A DNA stretch of 64,000 bases from Phymorhynchus buccinoides (GCA_017654935.2 CM065710.1:18075743-18139742), one strand, 5' to 3'. Positions 22,849-34,978 are shown, numbered from the stretch's first letter. Notes: generated by a model from the sequence alone, not told the origin. Numbers and translations: made by a program.

Positions 22849-24912
22849 TCAGCCATCCAGGGTGTTCAAGCCCAGGGGGGCGAGGGTTTTTAGTTTCTCG
22901 ATCCACATTTTCTCCCGCCTGATTCTGTGGTTGAGGTCATTCTTATGGACTTTTTCGATCACCAGGCACCTCACATTGGACAGGCTGTGTCCAGGCTGGT
23001 TGAAGTGCCTGGTGACCAGCGTTCCTATGTTTTTCCCTATGTGTGATCGATGTAACGCTAGTCTCACTTTTAGACTGTTTTTTGTTTGTCCCACATATTG
23101 TGAATGGGGGCACTGGCTTCAGAATAGCAAATAAATCACATTGTCTGTGTCGCAGGACACAGCATCTCTGATTGTGAACGTCTCCTGTGTGTGTGAGCTG
23201 TGGAAGCGGGCTGTCTCCACCAGGTGCTCCCTGCAGGTAATACACTTTTTGCTGCACCTCCAGCAGCCCGGCTCCTGGTCGCTGCATGGGGCAGGGAGGG
23301 CTGAGGGCATCAGCATGTCCCTGAGTGATCGGCATTTTCTGTGTCCGACTAGGGGCGCGTCAGGGGTGGCCTTCTTCATTTTGCTGCTGCTCTGGAGCAG
23401 ATGATGGCTCTCCCTAAGCCATCGCCCAGGGGAGGGTTGAGGGGATTGTGAGTCAGGATAACGGGAACCCTGTCCGTAGTTTTCTGGGTTTTATCACTCA
23501 TCGTCTGGCTTCTCGGAGTCTGCAGGGCTCTTTGCCGTGCATCCTCGATCACTGGCCTAGGGTAGCCACGATGCTGGAAGTGGCACGCCATGTCGTGGCT
23601 GTGCTGGATGAATGTTTCCGTGTCTGAACAGAGTCTCCTCAGCCGGAGGAATTGGCTGAAGGGCACGTTGTTCACACAATGCCGTGGGTGGCAAGAGTTA
23701 TATGGCAGGTAAGTGTGAGCGTCAGTTGGTTTAGTGTAAATCTCACTGTGGATGAATCCGTTCTCAAATTTCAGGAGTATGTCCAGAAAGGGTATTTCTG
23801 TCCTGGAACTATTGACAACAAATTTGATCGTTCGGTGGAAGGAATTGATAAATTCCGCAAAGTTGTCAAGTTCCTCCTGACTGCCGGTCCAAAGCATCAG
23901 TATATCATCAATGAAGCGTTTCCACGTTTCTGGATCGATGGTGGCGGGGCTTTGTTGTAGCAGGGCTTCCTCGAGCCAACCCATAAATAGGTTGGCTATC
24001 GTGGGAGCCATTGGGGTTCCCATGGCGGTTCCAGTAGTTTGGTGGTAACATTTATCTTCGAATAGGAAGTAGTTGTTGGTTAGCACGTGGTCGACTATGT
24101 TAAGGATGGTTTGCCACGTTGGTCGGTCTTTTCTGCTGACATTGTTGATGAAGTGTTTGATGGCTGTTTGTATGTCCTCATGTGGAATGCTTGTATATAG
24201 ACTGGTGACGTCGATGGTGACCAGCATGCAGTCTTCGTCGAATGGGCCGAGACGGGAGTTCCACTCCTGGATAATTTGAAGCATGTGAGTGGAGTCTTGG
24301 ATGTGGCTGGGAAGCTGGTTAACGTAGTCCCGTAGCCAATGATCAACCAGCTTGGACAGGGTTTCCGTGGGTCCCCTATGCCCGAAACGATGGGACGTCC
24401 TGGGGGGTCGTTCAAGGTTTTGTGGATCTTGGGCACATGGTAAAGGGAGTGGGGCCTGACTTTTGCTGGGTCCAGTTTTGCCCATTTGAATGTGTTGTCG
24501 TCGATGTCTCCCCTATTGTGGAGTTCTGTAATAATTTTGTTTGACTTGGTGGTGATCTGGGGTGTGGGGTCTTTCTTCACCTCGCTGTAGTGGTCGGTGT
24601 TGTGCAGTTGCCTGTGGGCCTCCATCAGGTACTTGTCCACGTCCTGCACCACCACTGCTCCCCCTTTGTCCGCCGTGCTGATCCTAACTTCTCTCCGCTG
24701 GACGCGCTGGCGAAGTTGGTTAATGGCTTTCCTGTCGCTGACCGGCAGGTTCATGGTGGGCTTGGTGGTGGGCTGGTAGTCCTCCGTTTGTTCTTCGATG
24801 GTTCTGCAGTATGCATCGAGGGCTGGGTCCCTCCCCCGTGGAGGGTTGAAGAAAGTCTTGGCGTAGAATCGTGGAGGGGGCTGTGCTTCTTCTTCTTCGT
24901 CGAAGTACATTT
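22849..24912 (-). mobile_element. Penelope-like element 2, nearly full-length ORF, disabled, left arm only
   Basis: Minus-strand coding runs from an N-terminal region (PPRFYAKTFFNPPRGRDP, ISTADKGGAVVVQDVDKYL, LYHVPKIHKTLNDPPGRPIV) through the RT core (DVTSLYTSIPHEDI, TGTAMGTPMAPTIANLFMG, WKRFIDDILMLW, IPFLDILLKFENGFIH) to the GIY-YIG end (DNVIYLLF, QTKNSLKVRLALHRSHIG). A frameshift near 24,380 and another near 23,430 break it. At 23,119-23,121 a stop replaces the conserved Cys after IYLLF. The right arm lacks it, so insertion followed the arm split or was lost there. Confidence 0.88.
23432..24380 (-). pseudogene. Penelope-like RT core of element 2
   Basis: Longest intact stretch of element 2. 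Catalytic Asp residues are present in DVTSLY and in FIDDILM, and the motif following (YTKPTDAHTYLPYNSCHP, FSQFLRLRRLCSDTETF) is intact. It is separated by single-base frameshifts from the N-terminal region (24,380-24,912) and from the endonuclease (22,849-23,430). Confidence 0.85.
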
Positions 24913-25209
24913 CAGTCGGAGGCGTCTGCAGAGTTCGGCGACGTTCTCCGAAAGGCGCAGTTTGTCAAGGGTCACAGGAGTTGGGCAAAATTTGGGGCCC
25001 AAGGACAAAACGTGGAGCTCGTTGGGGGTAAGCTGGGCCTGGGACAAATTGACCACAGGCGCTTTGGTGGGATCGGGAGAAGGGGAGGGGTCTGTGGGGA
25101 GGGGGGGTAGTGAGATTGGAACTGGTAGCCCTCCTCTTGAAGCGGCGGCATTTCCGCTTAGGCTTCACGTTGTTGACGCTACTTGCTGATTTCAGCAATT
25201 TCTTTAGTT

Positions 25210-25498
25210 TCTTATGTTATATATATATAGACAAGAGTACAACAAGCCGAGGCTTATAAAAGTACTCAACACATATAGACAGTACTAGAAACAGGCTGCA
25301 TCACATTTTACAATTGATGGAAGTCAGTCACACTTTGTAAGATAAACTAAATAATGATCAATACAACTGACTTTCGGGGAAAAGTGAACAATATAAACAA
25401 ACATGAATATCAAGGTCATGAAAAATTATTCTAAGAACTAATAATTCTTTTTTTTTTAAACTGAAGAAAAGGGAATAAATTAGTTAAGTGGGGCAACT

Positions 25499-25557
<59 letters not shown>

Positions 25558-25579
25558 TTTATAAATACAGTTGTTCAGT

Positions 25580-25667
<88 letters not shown>

Positions 25668-25671
25668 TGTG
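25210..25671. other. Shared arm sequence with (CT)n tracts
   Basis: 25,225-25,500 mirrors 44,080-44,350 closely (AAAGTGTGACTGACTTCCAT on the complementary strand). (CT)n at 25,502-25,552 and 25,584-25,650 and (GT)n at 25,651-25,672 follow. No gene is seen. Confidence 0.7.
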
Positions 25672-26370
25672 TGGAAGCTATTTGTAATAAACTAGCTGTA
25701 GTAGAGTTGATATAGCAGTCGTCAGCAAAGAGATCACACGATACACATTTACCTAATATTGATAGATCATTAATGACTAAGCAGAATAAGATAGGTATAA
25801 AACCATATCCTTGGTGTAAACCAGTCTTTTTTATATCACTACCCGAAAACTACACCAAAACCAAAACTGCATTCTGTTAAAGTAAGATACAATACAAGAA
25901 GAAAGGAAATTGTTCTCGTCTCGTATGTATAATGTTAGTTTTTTCTTGTGTGTGTAGTATTTCATGATTCATAAGATCAAACGCCTTCTTAAAGTCAAGA
26001 AATGCCTCTCATTGTGTCTTTGTTGATTGCTGAAAACCTAGTATAACAGAGGCGAACTTTGACGGTTTGGGACATTAATGATGATGTCGAAAGCCAGATT
26101 GTAATAAGGGATGAAAAAGATTGTTGTCCTCGAGATACTGCATTAGATGTTTATGAATATTTTTGTTCTTTTTGATGTTTAGATAGAACTATGAGAACAT
26201 AAATGGTTCCAAAGTTATTCCTGTCGCAAAAATCTGCCAATGGCGTAACTTGTGCTGATTTCAGACCAGGTGGACCGATGTTCTGTACCACATTTTTACG
26301 AGGTTTAGATAGGACTATCAGAATATAAATGTTTTTTAAAGTTATTGAAGTCACCAAACTCTTAGATTCA
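25672..26370 (-). pseudogene. LINE RT relic, left copy (shared by both arms)
   Basis: Mirror of 43,370-44,045, where the frame is easier to read. The segment holds a degenerate non-LTR RT start (ILIVLSKP repeated, DNNLFHP-type text, DFKKAFD) and the FADD box region, on the minus strand. Many stops. An L2/CR1-like LINE later inserted at its outer edge (26,384). Confidence 0.7.
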
Positions 26371-26383
26371 GGCACCTTTTGCT

Positions 26384-28055
26384 CATTCCAGTCTGCCTAC
26401 TTTCCAGTCTGCCTACAAGGCAAATCATTCCACAGAGACAGCTTTACTTCGTGTTGTCAATGATCTGCTCTCTGCTTTCCCTACTTGATCTGTCGGTCAC
26501 GTTTGATAACATATTGCTTAAGAGACTACACGTTTCTTTTGGATTGTCAGGTTATGTCCTTAAATGGTTCACATCTTACTTGAGTGACCGATTTGAGTCT
26601 GTTGTTGTACTCAATCAAGTTTCAAAATCTGTTTCTCTGAAGTATGGAGTACCCCAGGGTTCCGTGTTAGAACCTGTGCTATTTACAATGTACATTCAAC
26701 CTCTCAGTCTGTGGATCAGGCAGTTTGATGCTATGCATCACATGTTCGCTGACGATGCACAGCTGCATCAGTCAGCACAACCCTGTCAGTTTCCCCAGCT
26801 TGTTGTCACTCTTCAGCAGACAATAGAATCTGTCCAAAAATGGATGACTGTGAACAAGCTGAAAATGAATGATGGGAAGACCGAGGTCATCCCAGTTGGA
26901 ACTTCCAGGCAGCTCAAAGCAGTCTCCAACAGTAGCTATCTTGTTGTGTCTGGTGAATACATCTGTTTTGCAAAGTCCGTTAGGAATCTTGGGGTACATC
27001 TGGATCGTGTACTCTCAATGGAGAACCATATAAAGCTACTGTGCAGGACCATCTATCTTGAGCTCCGCAGAATCGGCCATATCCGTCCTTTTCTTACCAT
27101 TGATGCGGCCCAAAAGCTCATGTCAGCATTTGTTTTGTCCAGACTGGACTATTGCAATTCTTTGTTTTTTGGTCTCCCAAACATGCTTCTCGACAAAATG
27201 CAGAGAGCTCAGAATCATGCTGCACGCATAGTCCTCAAAAAACGCAAATTCGACCATGCAAAGCCTCTCTTGAGGGAGCTGCACTGGCTTCCCGTCCGAG
27301 CCCGTATTGAATACAAAATTGCCACCGTCTGTTTTCGATGCCTCCACGATCTTGCTCCCTCCTATCTTTCAGACTTTGTTGTGCCATACACACCATCGAG
27401 ATCTCTCCGTTCCTCAGACGCCGGTCATTTGGCCATCCCGCGAGTTCGCCTGGAGACATATGGCAAGCGTTCTTTTTCTTTTGCTGGCCCTACTGTTTTT
27501 AATTCGTTACCTTTAGCCCTTCGTAATGCACAAACGTTTAACGCTTTTAAATCAGGCATGAAGACCTTCTTATTCCATACCTATTTTAACCATGATTAAT
27601 CTGACGTGTATCAACCGTCAACTTGCTGATATGTCTTATCCCAAACGGTGTGTATGTGATTGCGTGTGTGTAGGTGAGTGCGTGCGTCTGTGTGTGAGTG
27701 AGAAGGCGCGAGAGAGAGTGGAGGGTGTGTTTTGTTGTTGTTTTTTTTAGGGGGGGAGACAGCGCGGGGTGAGGGAGGGGGGAGGGGAAGGGGATGGAGA
27801 GAGAGTGGAGGGGCTGGGGGTATATGTTCCCCGCATGTATTTAATTTTAATGTTTTCTAATGATATCTTGTTCTTACGATGTCAAAGTTTTTTGGTTTTT
27901 TGTGTGATTTTCTTAAACATATGTTTTAATCTTGTATGTTTCCTTTTTCTTCTTTCTTAAACCTGTTGGTTTTTATCTTTGTAATGGCGCCTGGAGCCTC
28001 GCGAGGAACAGGCGTCACTTTTCTAAAGTGAATTGAATTAGTCTTATTATTATTT
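26384..28055 (+). mobile_element. L2/CR1-like LINE, 5' truncated, left arm only
   Basis: Inserted within the sequence that reads GCTCATTTTAGAGC (as complement) in the right arm at about 43,308-43,322. Here GCTCATT precedes the element and ATTTTAGAGC follows it. It has an RT open frame, a 3' UTR with a GGCGCCTGGAGCCTCGCGAGG-type hairpin region (27,985-28,010) and a (TTATT)n-like end. The (GT)n and purine runs near 27,650-27,800 are internal. Confidence 0.85.
26399..27599 (+). pseudogene. Non-LTR reverse transcriptase, C-terminal two thirds
   Basis: Order: LLDLSVTFDNILL (motif A), YGVPQGSVLEPVLFTMYI (motif B; Glu where Gly is usual), HMFADDAQLHQS (catalytic ADD), WMTVNKLKMNDGKTEV, VRNLGVHLD, LSRLDYCNSLFFGLP and LLRELHWLPVRARIEYKIAT. 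About 400 residues are open to the stop at 27,597. At 26,420-26,490 the text KANHSTETALLRVVNDLLSAF is out of frame with motif A (deletion or frameshift), so the copy is dead. Confidence 0.85.
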
Positions 28056-28079
28056 ATTTTAGAGCAGGTGGAACTAACA

Positions 28080-28305
28080 CGATTTTGGAGGAGCTCAAAG
28101 AGGAAAATTATTTGGAAAGGGTTTTTTTTAAAGGCAGGAGAATGGGCCAATAAGTCAGAAAGATAGTAGATGACAGAAACCAAAGGGGAAAAGGCAGAGT
28201 CAAAGAGAGCGACAGATTAGAGGAAGTCACAAGCACATAACTCCCTGAATGTGGTGGAACTATTTGTACGAAAGACAACCCCCCGGTATCCCCACGGGGG
28301 AGATA
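28080..28305 (+). repeat. Dispersed repeat DR-B, copy 3
   Basis: GAGGAGCTCAAAGAGG, GGCAGGAGAATGGGCCAATA and the end CCCCCCGGTATCCCCACGGG. The mirror copy is 43,070-43,290. It lies on the donor side of exon 3. Confidence 0.7.
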
Positions 28306-28318
28306 TTTATTCACTTAC

Positions 28319-28435
28319 CACATTGACCATTCTCCTGGACAGAATACTGCTGGCAGCGGCATAGCCCTGCAGTAGTGCAAGAGGCCCCAGACAGACAGGT
28401 GGAATCTTCGTTACAAGGCGAGTCCAGCTTCAGTG
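28319..28435 (-). CDS. EB-like 6-Cys module exon 3, left copy
   Basis: 39 codons, phase 1-1. The acceptor is TCGTTCAAG and the donor GTAAGT. The peptide holds LDSPCNEDSTCLSGASC, TTAGLCRCQQYSVQENGQC (C-x5-C-x5-C-x5-C-x-C-x10-C), a full EB module. The right copy (42,934-43,050) has Q for E and R for Q in the last stretch. The acceptor and first 46 bases are multiplied in the array upstream. Confidence 0.88.
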
Positions 28436-28439
28436 CTTG

Positions 28440-28865
28440 AACGAGTAAAACAAGTGCAGGGTTTAACGGGGTGGATGTGGGGGTGGATGTAGGGACGGAC
28501 AGACAGGTGGAATCTTCGTTACAAGGCGAGTCCAGCTTCAGCGCTTGAACGAGTAAAACAAGTGCAGGGTTTAACGGGGTGGGTGTAGGGATGGACAGAC
28601 AGGTGGAAGCTTCGTTACAAGGCCAGTCTAGTTTCAGCGCTTGAACAAGTAACACAAGTGCCGGGTTTAACGGGGTGGGTGTAGGGATGGACAGACAGGT
28701 GGAAGCTTCGCTACAAGGCGAGTCCAGCTTCAGCGCTTGAACGAGTAAAACAAGTGCAGGGTTTAACGGGGTGGATGTAGGGACGGACAGACAGGTGGAA
28801 GCTTCGTTACAAGGCGAGTCCAGCTTCAGCGCTTGAACGAGTACAACAAGTTCAGGGCTTAAGAC
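28440..28865 (-). repeat. Acceptor-seeded minisatellite of exon 3, left arm
   Basis: Four units of about 100 bp. On the minus strand each has the acceptor TCGTTCAAG, then GCTGAAGCTGGACTCGCC and ACGAAGCTTCCACCTGTCTG from the exon start, then an intron filler CCGTTAAACCCTGCACTTG. This makes a long open frame that is not a protein. The right-arm array is 42,500-42,930. Confidence 0.87.
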
Positions 28866-28869
28866 AGAG

Positions 28870-29584
28870 CTGCCGTGTGTACCGCAGAGAAAGCGCTTGC
28901 CTACTTCGCTCGCTAAGCGCTTTCTTTGGCTGCGGTACAGTCCCACACTTCGCTTCGTGTAAGCGGTTCCAAAATGGCGGCTCCCGTCGATGATCAACGA
29001 GTATTGTTGACTAGAGGGCTTATAAACATTCTTCTTTCATAACTACCCACAATCGACAGTTTGATTTTTCTTTTATTATGGTACACACGCCTAGGCCTAA
29101 TGTACTGTCGCTAGAAAAAAATGTACTGTCGCTAGGCCTACAGTAACATCATAAAATGGACGCCTCGAAGCCTGTAGGCCTATAATCGTCAGTTTTGCGA
29201 TACGCGGAAACACTCAATAGAAAAGAGAAGGAGATACAGTACTGCAAAATTCTCGACTAGACTCCTTTGAAAGGCGCATGTCGACTGTTCATTTCTGGCT
29301 GGGTTCGGGGTCAAGATGTGCACCCCCCCCCCTCCCATTTCTCGGTTAATTTCGGTTTTTTGGGGAGGGGGGGAGGGTTAGTATTCTAAAAAGATAATTA
29401 GCTAACAAGGTTCATGAAATACAGCCTTATGTTTGGTAAGAAAGGGAAAAATTGAATTAACCGAGAAATGCAGACTGTCCTCTGGAGTAGTTTCATTTTG
29501 CATGCGTTGATCTGAAATCAAAGCCCAACCGAGTTTTGCCCTGACTGCACCTCAACAAGACTCAGCACCAACAAAACAACGTCT

Positions 29585-29652
<68 letters not shown>

Positions 29653-31952
29653 TGCGTGTGTGTACTTGAGACTATGATAATCATACTATTGCATAAAAAT
29701 ATCACTTAATCAGTATAATGTGCACATCTGTATGTGTTTATGTCAAAAACTACCCTATTTTATGGACAATAAAGTGATACTTTTTGCCCAGACTGAGACC
29801 ACCGCCCCTTACAATGTGACTGATATTGTGATAATAATAGTCAGAAAATAGTGTGACAAAATTTGAATTTTGTGTTAGAGAGAGAGAATGGAGTTTTACG
29901 TCCTCTTGGTCTGAATCAGACACATATGGGACATTTGTAAATACAAATATGGTGGGAACAATACTGGAGGCAATGCCCGGAGGCAGTACGAAACCAGTAA
30001 AGTCCCGATTTTTTTTAATTAATACAGATAGCTGTAGCGGTGACCACGCCTCGGTTAAACCTCATCGGCTATGGCACCGCCACTGAATTTTGTGTTAAGT
30101 TTGGGGGTGCACTTTATAATTAGGTGCACCAGAAGGTGTCACAAATTACTTTCTCCTTTTCTCAATTCTGACTGGAATGTTTACATGTCAATTTCTACCC
30201 ACCTACCCATTTTTCTTTAACATATTTTTGTCTTGGATGTTTGTATGCATACACTGTATTTAATTAGAACATTTAATTAGAGAAAGGTCTCACATCAGGA
30301 TGTATGAATATGGTAGCAATATCCTTTAGACAATTTATAAATAAATGATCCATGTACCAGCAGATTTTTTGTACATTTTCTTTGATTGTTCTCTCATGTG
30401 TGATGCTAAAAATAAAGAGATATATCCCAGTAGTAGTTGAACAAAAATGAGTTCAAAGAAACATGGTGTCAGTCAAACAACCAATTTAAACCTTTTACTT
30501 TTCATTTAATCTTCTATGGAGAAGAGAGAGAAAAAGTAGGAGGTGGGATTAGAAGGAAGACAGAAGTACAGGCTTACTGGGTACAACTACATGTATTCTA
30601 GTATACAAAAACAAGGCTAATTTAATTCATCAAAATGGTGAAGACCAAGCAAGAGACAGTATCAAAGTATGACTAAATTTAGTACAACAATGCCATGAGA
30701 GAGAATATGAGAGGACAGAGAGACTTGGCACATTCTCTATTTTATGGCATACCAGGCATGGTAATGGAGGGAAACAATTTTCTCTGAAAATATTATAGGT
30801 TTTGAGGAGATCTCTTGGTGTAGACAGTGGATTAAAAGCCCTTTATGGTGATCAGAAAGCAGTTGCTCTTGAAAAGAACATGTAGAACTGTTCAAACCAA
30901 CTTGGGCAAAGAGCATTTTCCTCAAGCTTAAAGCCCCTGCTGAGATTTGTTTTTCTGCATTCACTTTTCTCCAAATTCAGAGAATTCTCTAAAAAGTACA
31001 ATGTCTGTATAATTATGTTGTTGTTATGAGCTGTCAATCACTTTCCAGTAGTAGCAGGTTTTTTTATTTAAAAAATGAGTATAGGTCTACAATGTTTAGA
31101 TAACTAGTGGATAATGGTGTGTGTGTGTGTGTGTGCGTGAGCGTGCGCGCGTGTGTGTGTACTGGGGATCAAAAGGTGATAGGACAAAATGTCCTGAGAC
31201 AAGAGAAACTCATAGGACAATGCCATGCCCTTGCAGAAATCAAAAAGACAAAGTTCATTTTTGTTTAAAAAATAAAAAGAAAGACATTTTGTCCTGACAG
31301 CGGAAAACACTATCTGACATTTCAATTTTAATAGGTCAATGTCCTATGACCAGGGCCTTGGGACATCACAGGTAAAATAGGTGTCAAGTGCTGTGTGTGT
31401 TGCACATGCAGACAAATGCTGACTTTTTATTTTGTCAACTATGATTAGTGTGAACAGTTTTATTGTTGTTGTTTCTTTGTGTGTATGTGGTTGTAAATTC
31501 TTGAGATTACAAAACAACCACAAAATGCTCAAGAACAAACCTGAATTCTAAGTTAGAAATTATTTATTGGTATCACACAATTTTAGGCACATGTTGATCA
31601 GTGCAATAGAAACTGAGTGATTGATTGACATGGTCACAATTTTTACTTAACTTAAGTATCACTTCTTCCCCACTGTGACTAAACACTACACCTGTTCTGT
31701 AGGAGTAATACTGTTTGTCAGTAGGCCAATGGCTATGCTAATGTGCAATCTTGCATTGTTTTGTGTCGATTCAATTCAATGTCAACACGCTATCTTTCAT
31801 TTCATCCTATATAATAAATGTAGCCTTGATGTAGGCATATTCTAGTACACTAGCTTTTATTTGTACCATTCAAAATAAATGTAGGCCTATGCCTTCTTTT
31901 GTGCAAGAACACACATTATGCCTATATTTACACATCATATCCACACCCAAAC

Positions 31953-32050
<98 letters not shown>

Positions 32051-32927
32051 ATGTAGGCCTAGATTTGACAACTTCATGCACCATTCACAAACTGACAAAG
32101 TGGTCAGAACACATCTGCAGGCCTAGCTTGTGTTAGAATCAAAGGTAGGCCTAATATCTTTCAGCCGAAGCTGTGATGCTTTACTTTCGTTTCCACACGA
32201 TACTGTAGTATCTCCTGTGTGTTTCTCGGTTCGGTTTGTTCAATTTGTTGTGACATGATCATCCTTGCACACAACTATTTTGATTGCTGATTAATATTTT
32301 TCCAGTCTGGTGTTTGATCTAGTGTAGTCCTAAGCCGAAGAGAAAGTGATAAAGTCGAGAACGAACATAGGCCTAGGGCCTACTGACGGTAAACCCGAAA
32401 CTACCTTAGACTACCTATCTGACGGACTTACGTAGCTGGAAAAAGTTTTGCTTGCAGTCTTTCTGCCTGATGGAAGTCCCCCTTTAGTATAACAACAGAA
32501 CTATCAAAACGATGATAGAACTGACTTTGTCAACTATATTGGAAGAAGAAGAAGAAGAAACGGCCTAGGCCGTGAACGCGCCGTTCACCCTGCGACTCGG
32601 ACTGCCTCCATTTCACAGATCAGTTATCGACTACATCGTCTTTAATAAAGTTAAATTATTCACTATCTATTAGTCGTTAATAATAAAATTATGACAGAAT
32701 TATTTACCGCACTTTGTGACTGTCAATTCGTCATTTGTAAGGAGGCAATTAAAGAAACAAAAACCATCGAAGAGAAAACCGCACACATTCGACGCCATTT
32801 TGCTTCGCAAGCTAGAATGCTCCCAACTAGGCTAGCAAGCGCTTTAAGCAGTTTGCACCAAGCGATGCGTACCGTACACAAAGCGGCCAAGCGCAAGGCG
32901 AGCGCTCGCTCTACGGTACACACGGCA
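28870..32927. mobile_element. 4.06-kb element with terminal inverted repeats, left arm only
   Basis: The left end CTGCCGTGTGTACCGCAGAG (28,870) pairs with the right end CTCTACGGTACACACGGCAG (ending 32,927); further in, AGCGCT and AAATGGCG blocks also pair. The interior (29,000-32,700) is AT-rich with (TG)n at 29,586-29,648, (GT)n at 31,117-31,160, (GA)n at 31,956-32,048 and only short open frames, none recognised. The right arm has no counterpart. Superfamily and target duplication not resolved. Confidence 0.6.
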
Positions 32928-33084
32928 GGTTTTTTTCGTCCTGTCCACTTGCATTGATTTTGCATTTTTAGACAGACAGACAGACAGAGGGATAACTGGG
33001 TGGATGAAGGGACGGACAGACGGACGGATAGATAAACAAACAGACTTGCAGACACATAGATAGACAGACAGACGATCCATCGAT

Positions 33085-33092
33085 AATACTCG

Positions 33093-33148
<56 letters not shown>

Positions 33149-33157
33149 GTAGGTAGG

Positions 33158-33207
<50 letters not shown>

Positions 33208-33246
33208 TATAGATAGGTAGATAGACAGATAGATAGATAGGAGGTG

Positions 33247-33281
<35 letters not shown>

Positions 33282-33285
33282 ACGT
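33085..33285. repeat. (GATA)n microsatellite, left
   Basis: Tetranucleotide run with minor interruptions, mirrored by (ATCT)n at 40,396-40,552, lying at the 3' end of the shared Penelope fragment. Confidence 0.95.
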
Positions 33286-33299
33286 AAAAATGGTGGGTA

Positions 33300-33460
33300 C
33301 AGACAACAAGGTACCTGTTAAAGGGATAACTCCAACGTTTCGTGACTTAAGCACTTAGTCATGAAGTGAAGACAGCAAACAAAGTTGACAGGTTGTAGAT
33401 TTTCTTCTTGTGAGCATAGTTCACAATCAGTCGAAAGGTCAGTGGGAGAGAAATAGTGGG
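33300..33460 (-). mobile_element. Penelope-like 3' region with hammerhead-like motif, left copy
   Basis: The minus strand reads CTTCATGACTAAGTGCTTAA, then GTCACGAAACGTTGGAG, then AACAGGTACC. TGACTAA, a GTG/CAC stem and GAAAC imitate the hammerhead core order. The right copy (40,327-40,372) has lost the stem (CATGACACGAAACG). Downstream end of the GIY-YIG fragment at 34,052-34,390. Confidence 0.5.
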
Positions 33461-33462
33461 AG

Positions 33463-33796
33463 GGGTGCCCACCGGTTCGCATAATGGGTTTCGCATAATC
33501 CTTTGATCAGAGCCGCGGGCGCAAGTCGAGTGTCTCTTCCAAAAAAACCTGTCAGTTCGCATAAACGGGTTTGCCATTTCGCATATTATGCACTCTTGTA
33601 GGTTTTAATGCACTCTACGTGACTTTCTGTTACTTTCTTACTATCCCTAACCCTATACCTAACCTATCCCTAACTTTCTGAGTTTTATGCGAAATGCCAT
33701 GTCCACAAAGCCTTGTATGCGAAGCAGCAGTATGTGAATCGACTTTATGCGAAGCGGCAGTATGCGAAACGGCAATATGCGAACCGGGGCGCACCG
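33463..33796. mobile_element. 334-bp MITE, left arm only
   Basis: Flanked by an 8-bp direct repeat AGTGGGAG (33,455-33,462 and 33,797-33,804). Inverted ends share CCGGTTCGCATA and TTTCGCATA. The right arm keeps the empty site near 40,228-40,250 (CACTTCCCACTATTTCTC). The central core ACTATCCCTAACCCTATACC matches the otherwise different MITE at 17,959-18,300. Confidence 0.8.
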
Positions 33797-34051
33797 AGTG
33801 GGAGTAGTGAAAAAGTAGAGTGATTACAGTTTATGAGGGTAGAAGCCAACTGAGCAAAAGGGTACAGGGGCAACATGTGAGGTGGGGGAGGGGGAGAGGG
33901 GGGAAAGGGGGAGGGGGTGGGTGGAAGAATGGGGGTGTAGAAGGCTGTTGGGAAGGCAGAGGGAAAGGGGCGGCGAGTGAGGGGTCGGAAAAACAGCATA
34001 GGGGCGTGACGAGGGGGGATGGGGATGGGGGCTGATGAGATGGAACAATGT

Positions 34052-34390
34052 TTATTCCCTGACATTGAGTCCATGTGGACTCAAAGTGCCAAGGCGCTGG
34101 CTAAGTTGGCTTTCCATGAATTGTCGGTATTGGCCCTCCTTTCGCCCATTGCGCCAGAGGACTGCCACTCTGATGTGAGACAAGTTGTGGTGGTCAGAGG
34201 TGAAGTGGTTTGCAACAGGCGTATCTTTTCCTGTGAGTATGCTGTCCCTGTGTTCTTTGAATCGGTCATGGAGCGACCTGTACGTTTCTGCCACATACAT
34301 CATCGGGCACAGAGTGCAGGTAAGGACGTAGACAAGGTTTTGGGTCTGGCAGGTGAAGTGTGCTTTCACAAGGAAGGTTTGGTTCGATGG
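34052..34390 (-). pseudogene. Penelope-like GIY-YIG endonuclease fragment, left copy
   Basis: The minus strand reads KAHFTCQTQNLVYVLTCTLC, then MYVAETYRSLHDRFKEHRDS and a LWRNGRKEGQYRQFMESQL tail: the GIY-YIG-like segment (VYVLTC..C, YV-x-ET, R, H) of a Penelope-like protein. The right copy (39,720-40,044) has YVGET, the usual Gly; here it is Ala. The RT part is absent in both arms, so truncation predates the arm split. Confidence 0.8.
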
Positions 34391-34512
34391 ACCTTAAATT
34401 GTTGTGGATGGATTGATGACAAAAAGAACGAGAAGAAGGACAAAAGACAAGAAAAAGAAAATCGATTAAATGTCAAACAATAAGTCAAAAGAAAGACAGA
34501 TAAAGGAAGAAT

Positions 34513-34938
34513 ATGATGATGATGAGGAGGAGGAGGAGGAGGAGGAGGAGGAGGAGGAAGAAGAAGAAGAAGAAGAAGAAGAGGAGGAGGAGGAGGAAGA
34601 AGAAGAAGAAGAAGAAGAGGAGGAGGAGGATGTTGATGATGATGATAATGAGGAGGAGGAGGAGGAAGAAGAAGAGGAGGAGGGGGAGGAGGAAGATGAT
34701 GTTGTTGATGATGATGATAATGATGATGATGATGATGATGATGATGAGGAGGAGGAGGAGGAGGAGGAGGAGGAGGAAGAAGAAAAAGAAGAAGTTAGAG
34801 GAGGAGGAGGAGGCGGAGGAGGAGGAGGAGGAGGAGGATGTTGATGATGATGATGATGATAATGAGGAGAAGGAGGAGGAGGAGAAAGAAGAAGAGGAGG
34901 AGCGGGGGGAGGAAGATGATGTTGTTGATGATGATGAT

Positions 34939-34969
<31 letters not shown>

Positions 34970-34978
34970 AAGGAGAAA
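34513..34978. repeat. (GAG/GAA/GAT)n trinucleotide tract, left
   Basis: About 465 bp of imperfect GAR and GAT triplets on the donor side of exon 2. It mirrors 39,283-39,560 and gives spurious acidic, basic and Ser-rich open frames. Confidence 0.95.

Noticed and set aside
28440..28997. Open frame reading VLLVQALKLDSPCNEASTCL repeatedly as a tandem-module protein
   Set aside because: Each unit includes intron sequence and a splice acceptor; only the last 117 bp is a module exon. The same holds for 42,405-43,058.
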